Shown here: positions 62,487 to 64,000 of the stretch, one piece after another
How the letters are laid out: the number at the start of each line of letters is the position of its first letter
Numbering within the stretch: the stretch's first letter is position 1
Assembly (NCBI GenBank): GCA_963691705.1
Contig: OY829537.1
Coordinates: forward strand, 62,472,304 to 62,536,303
Reading direction: 5' to 3'
Length of the DNA: 64,000 nucleotides
From: Viola odorata
Taxonomy: Eukaryota; Streptophyta; Magnoliopsida; Malpighiales; Violaceae
Translations under genes and position numbers: made by a program
Notes under the pieces: generated by a model
Database searches by the model: none
The model's input: the letters and a program-made list of their open reading frames with translations, nothing else
What the model was told of the DNA's origin: nothing

Positions 62487-64000
62487 ATGTCTTCAACTGT
62501 TGAAAACCCCATAGATCCTGAAGCTAGGAGAACTCGCAGCATATTCAATTGTAATGAGGTTTTGAGGGTTGAATTAGAGGAGAGTGGTATTACTTTTCCC
62601 ACGGGCTATCGCCCTTTTGTCTCTTTGAAGGACACTCGGCTGCCTGACGCCATGTGGGGAACATTCCGTTTCCCACTCCATACTTCTCTGTTGAAACTGC
62701 TAGATCATTATGACCTTAATCCCATCCAGATTACTCCACCCTCTTGGTGTGGTATTTACGCTTTCCTTCGTTCGTGCGAGATGAAGCGTATATTTGCTCC
62801 ATCGCTTGATCTATTCCGCACGTTCTTTGTCTTGAGTTGTCGCGACTGCCTGGTGGATATTACCCCCAGATGGGATGATGTCATTGTGCAACTGTTCTGG
62901 CGGAACTTTCAAGGTTTTGAGGAACACGTAGATGACTGGAAGTCTGGCTTTTTCACCCTTCGTTTGCCGTCACGACTCTGGCGCGGGGGTTTCAATCGAA
63001 AAATCAATAGTGGCGTTTGGAAAAGACCGGAAGCGCTGTCAAGCCAGGATGTTTCCAACGTTAGCGCCTTGTTAGAAATAGAAGGGTCTTTCTGTATCCG
63101 GGAGTTTGCTCGGTTCAGGCCCTTGTCAGAGTGCGTTGTGGGTGAGTTTCTTTTTTCTTCTTTATCGCTTCAATCTTCTTAATTTGCTAATATGTTTTGT
63201 TGGCAGGTAACGCTGAGAGTAGTTCTTCTGGGGAGAGTGACGCCCCTTTGAACGTAACACCTCTCCAGTCGCTGCCTCCTTCTCCTCCGCCTGAAAATTC
63301 CCGCCGCCCACCCATTCCGCCTGGAAGGGAAAGGACTAAAATCGTCACAACTCGCAGAGCCTCCACTCGACCTTCTTGTTTCCTTGAAAATTGGCTTCCG
63401 TCCCGTGGCAAGAGGGTAGCTCAAGGCGATCCTGTGTTTGAGAAAATCGACAGCGATAGCGAGAGCATGGACACTGGTCCTGAATTACGTCATGCTACTA
63501 TTGCCCAAAGGATGAAACTTAGGTCGAGGAGGAATGATGACACGGCGGAATCGGCTGAGGACGATAGCGAAGAAATTGCAGAAGAGACGGAGCGTCTCGT
63601 AAAGAAGGTTCGCACAGAGAAAACTAACCCCCCAGTTCCCCCTTTGAAGGAAGTTAACGCGGTCCCCCCCGAGAATATTAACGCTTCTCATGCCGCGAGT
63701 ACTTCGCAAGTGGTGAAAAATATCAAAGCTATCAGGGTGCCTTCCGCCGTTTCTATCGAAAACAATGAGACCTCGGCAGCCGCGACCTCTCCTTTGTCGT
63801 CGGGCCATCCTGCTTCCCTGATAGGTTCTTTTATCCCAGAGGCAACCCTACCGGTTTCGAATTTAAGCGCTCCTCCTGAATTTCTCCCACGGAAGCCTCC
63901 TCTTTTGTTTCTGTCTTCAATTTCGGGCGTTGGTGATTGCGCAAAAAGTTGTTCCCCTCCTTATATTGCCAACCTTTCTCCTCAGAGGTCCCAGGGCCCC
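62487..64000 (+). CDS. E3 aORF-A, two exons, runs off the window
   Basis: Exon 1 (62487-63141) starts MSSTVENPIDPEARRTRSIF. It carries the full gypsy-type domain: LRVELEESGITFPTGYRPFV, NPIQITPPSWCGIYAFLRSC, LDLFRTFFVLSCRDCLVDIT, GFEEHVDDWKSGFFTLRLPS, LWRGGFNRKINSGVWKRPEA, then an ISALLEIEGSF-type end. Compared with E2 it lacks 13 residues after DAMWGTF. Intron 63142-63206 (65 bp, GTGAGT...GGCAG, phase 1). Exon 2 (63207-64000) reads GNAESSSSGESDAPLNVTPL, ENWLPSRGKR, an acidic patch DSDSESMDTG and LFLSSISGVGDCAKSCSPPY, open to the window end. This is the best-preserved copy of the N-terminal domain here. Function unknown. Confidence 0.8.
63142..63206 (+). other. E3 aORF-A intron
   Basis: 65 bp, GTGAGTTTC donor, T-rich body, TTGGCAG acceptor. 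Splicing joins codon G|GT to give Gly and continues the homologous frame. The unspliced ORF ends after FLFSSLSLQSS. Confidence 0.8.

Larger units (their letters stand above)
59817..64000 (-). mobile_element. E3: Tat/Retand-like element, 3' part only
   Basis: The minus-strand 3' LTR is at 59817-60351. Its internal side (60352 on) shares the pre-LTR block with E2 and continues with ORF-C/ORF-D and aORF-A on the plus strand, antisense to the element. The window ends inside aORF-A exon 2, so aORF-B, pol, gag and the 5' LTR should lie to the right. It is only 64 bp from the E2 target duplication (59753-59816). Confidence 0.88.

Noticed and set aside
1..64000. Host genes, tRNA or rRNA genes
   Set aside because: Every protein with recognisable content belongs to a retroelement; no tRNA-like cloverleaf or rRNA segment was noticed by eye.

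Overview
The window is plant nuclear DNA, most likely from a eudicot. It is made almost entirely of nested Ty3/gypsy LTR retrotransposons, and I see no ordinary host gene, tRNA or rRNA. The plant call rests on the families present: Tat-clade elements with a second RNase H and long antisense ORFs, an Ogre-type element with ~3 kb LTRs and a tRNA-Arg-type primer site, and Athila-type fragments. Species cannot be set from the sequence.

Layout. (1) 1-12110: element E1, minus strand, a Tat/Retand-like element cut by the window start. Reading minus it runs 5' LTR (11539-12110), PBS, gag, protease, RT-RNase H-second RNase H and integrase. Beyond integrase lie tandem repeats and then genes on the opposite (plus) strand. 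(2) 12111-24758: a patchwork of decayed LTRs and fragments: a gypsy polyprotein tail with 12-residue repeats, a plus-strand Athila gag/protease/RT-integrase remnant, two minus-strand 1.45 kb LTRs and a minus-strand Athila env-like ORF. (3) 24759-44374: an Ogre-like, minus-strand, non-autonomous element with three LTR copies, ORF1, gag with a doubled CCHC-like module, an RT start joined to an integrase end, and 2.4 kb of short tandem repeats. (4) 44375-45259: an unresolved remnant. (5) 45260-59747: element E2, plus strand, same family as E1, with 504 bp LTRs and a perfect 5-bp target duplication (ATAAG). Its gag and pol are damaged, and four antisense genes lie in its 3' half. (6) 59817-64000: element E3, same family, minus strand, entering from its 3' LTR and cut by the window end.

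The most interesting content is the antisense gene cassette of the E1/E2/E3 family. In sense orientation the order is 5'LTR-gag-pol-repeats-[aORF-B, aORF-A, ORF-D, ORF-C on the opposite strand]-3'LTR. aORF-A and aORF-B look like paralogues: each has an N-terminal domain resembling the plant 'putative gypsy type transposon' domain, a low-complexity linker and a coiled coil. They carry small GT-AG introns at the same positions and phases in different copies, and several of these ORFs have TATA-like motifs upstream that are shared between copies. E2 aORF-B carries a 295 bp block copied from aORF-A, ending in an 86 bp snap-back palindrome. This looks like template switching. E3 has ORF-C and ORF-D fused in frame by a deletion at a 4-bp microhomology.

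All comparisons were made by eye. Percentages and boundaries are hand counts, and no database was searched.
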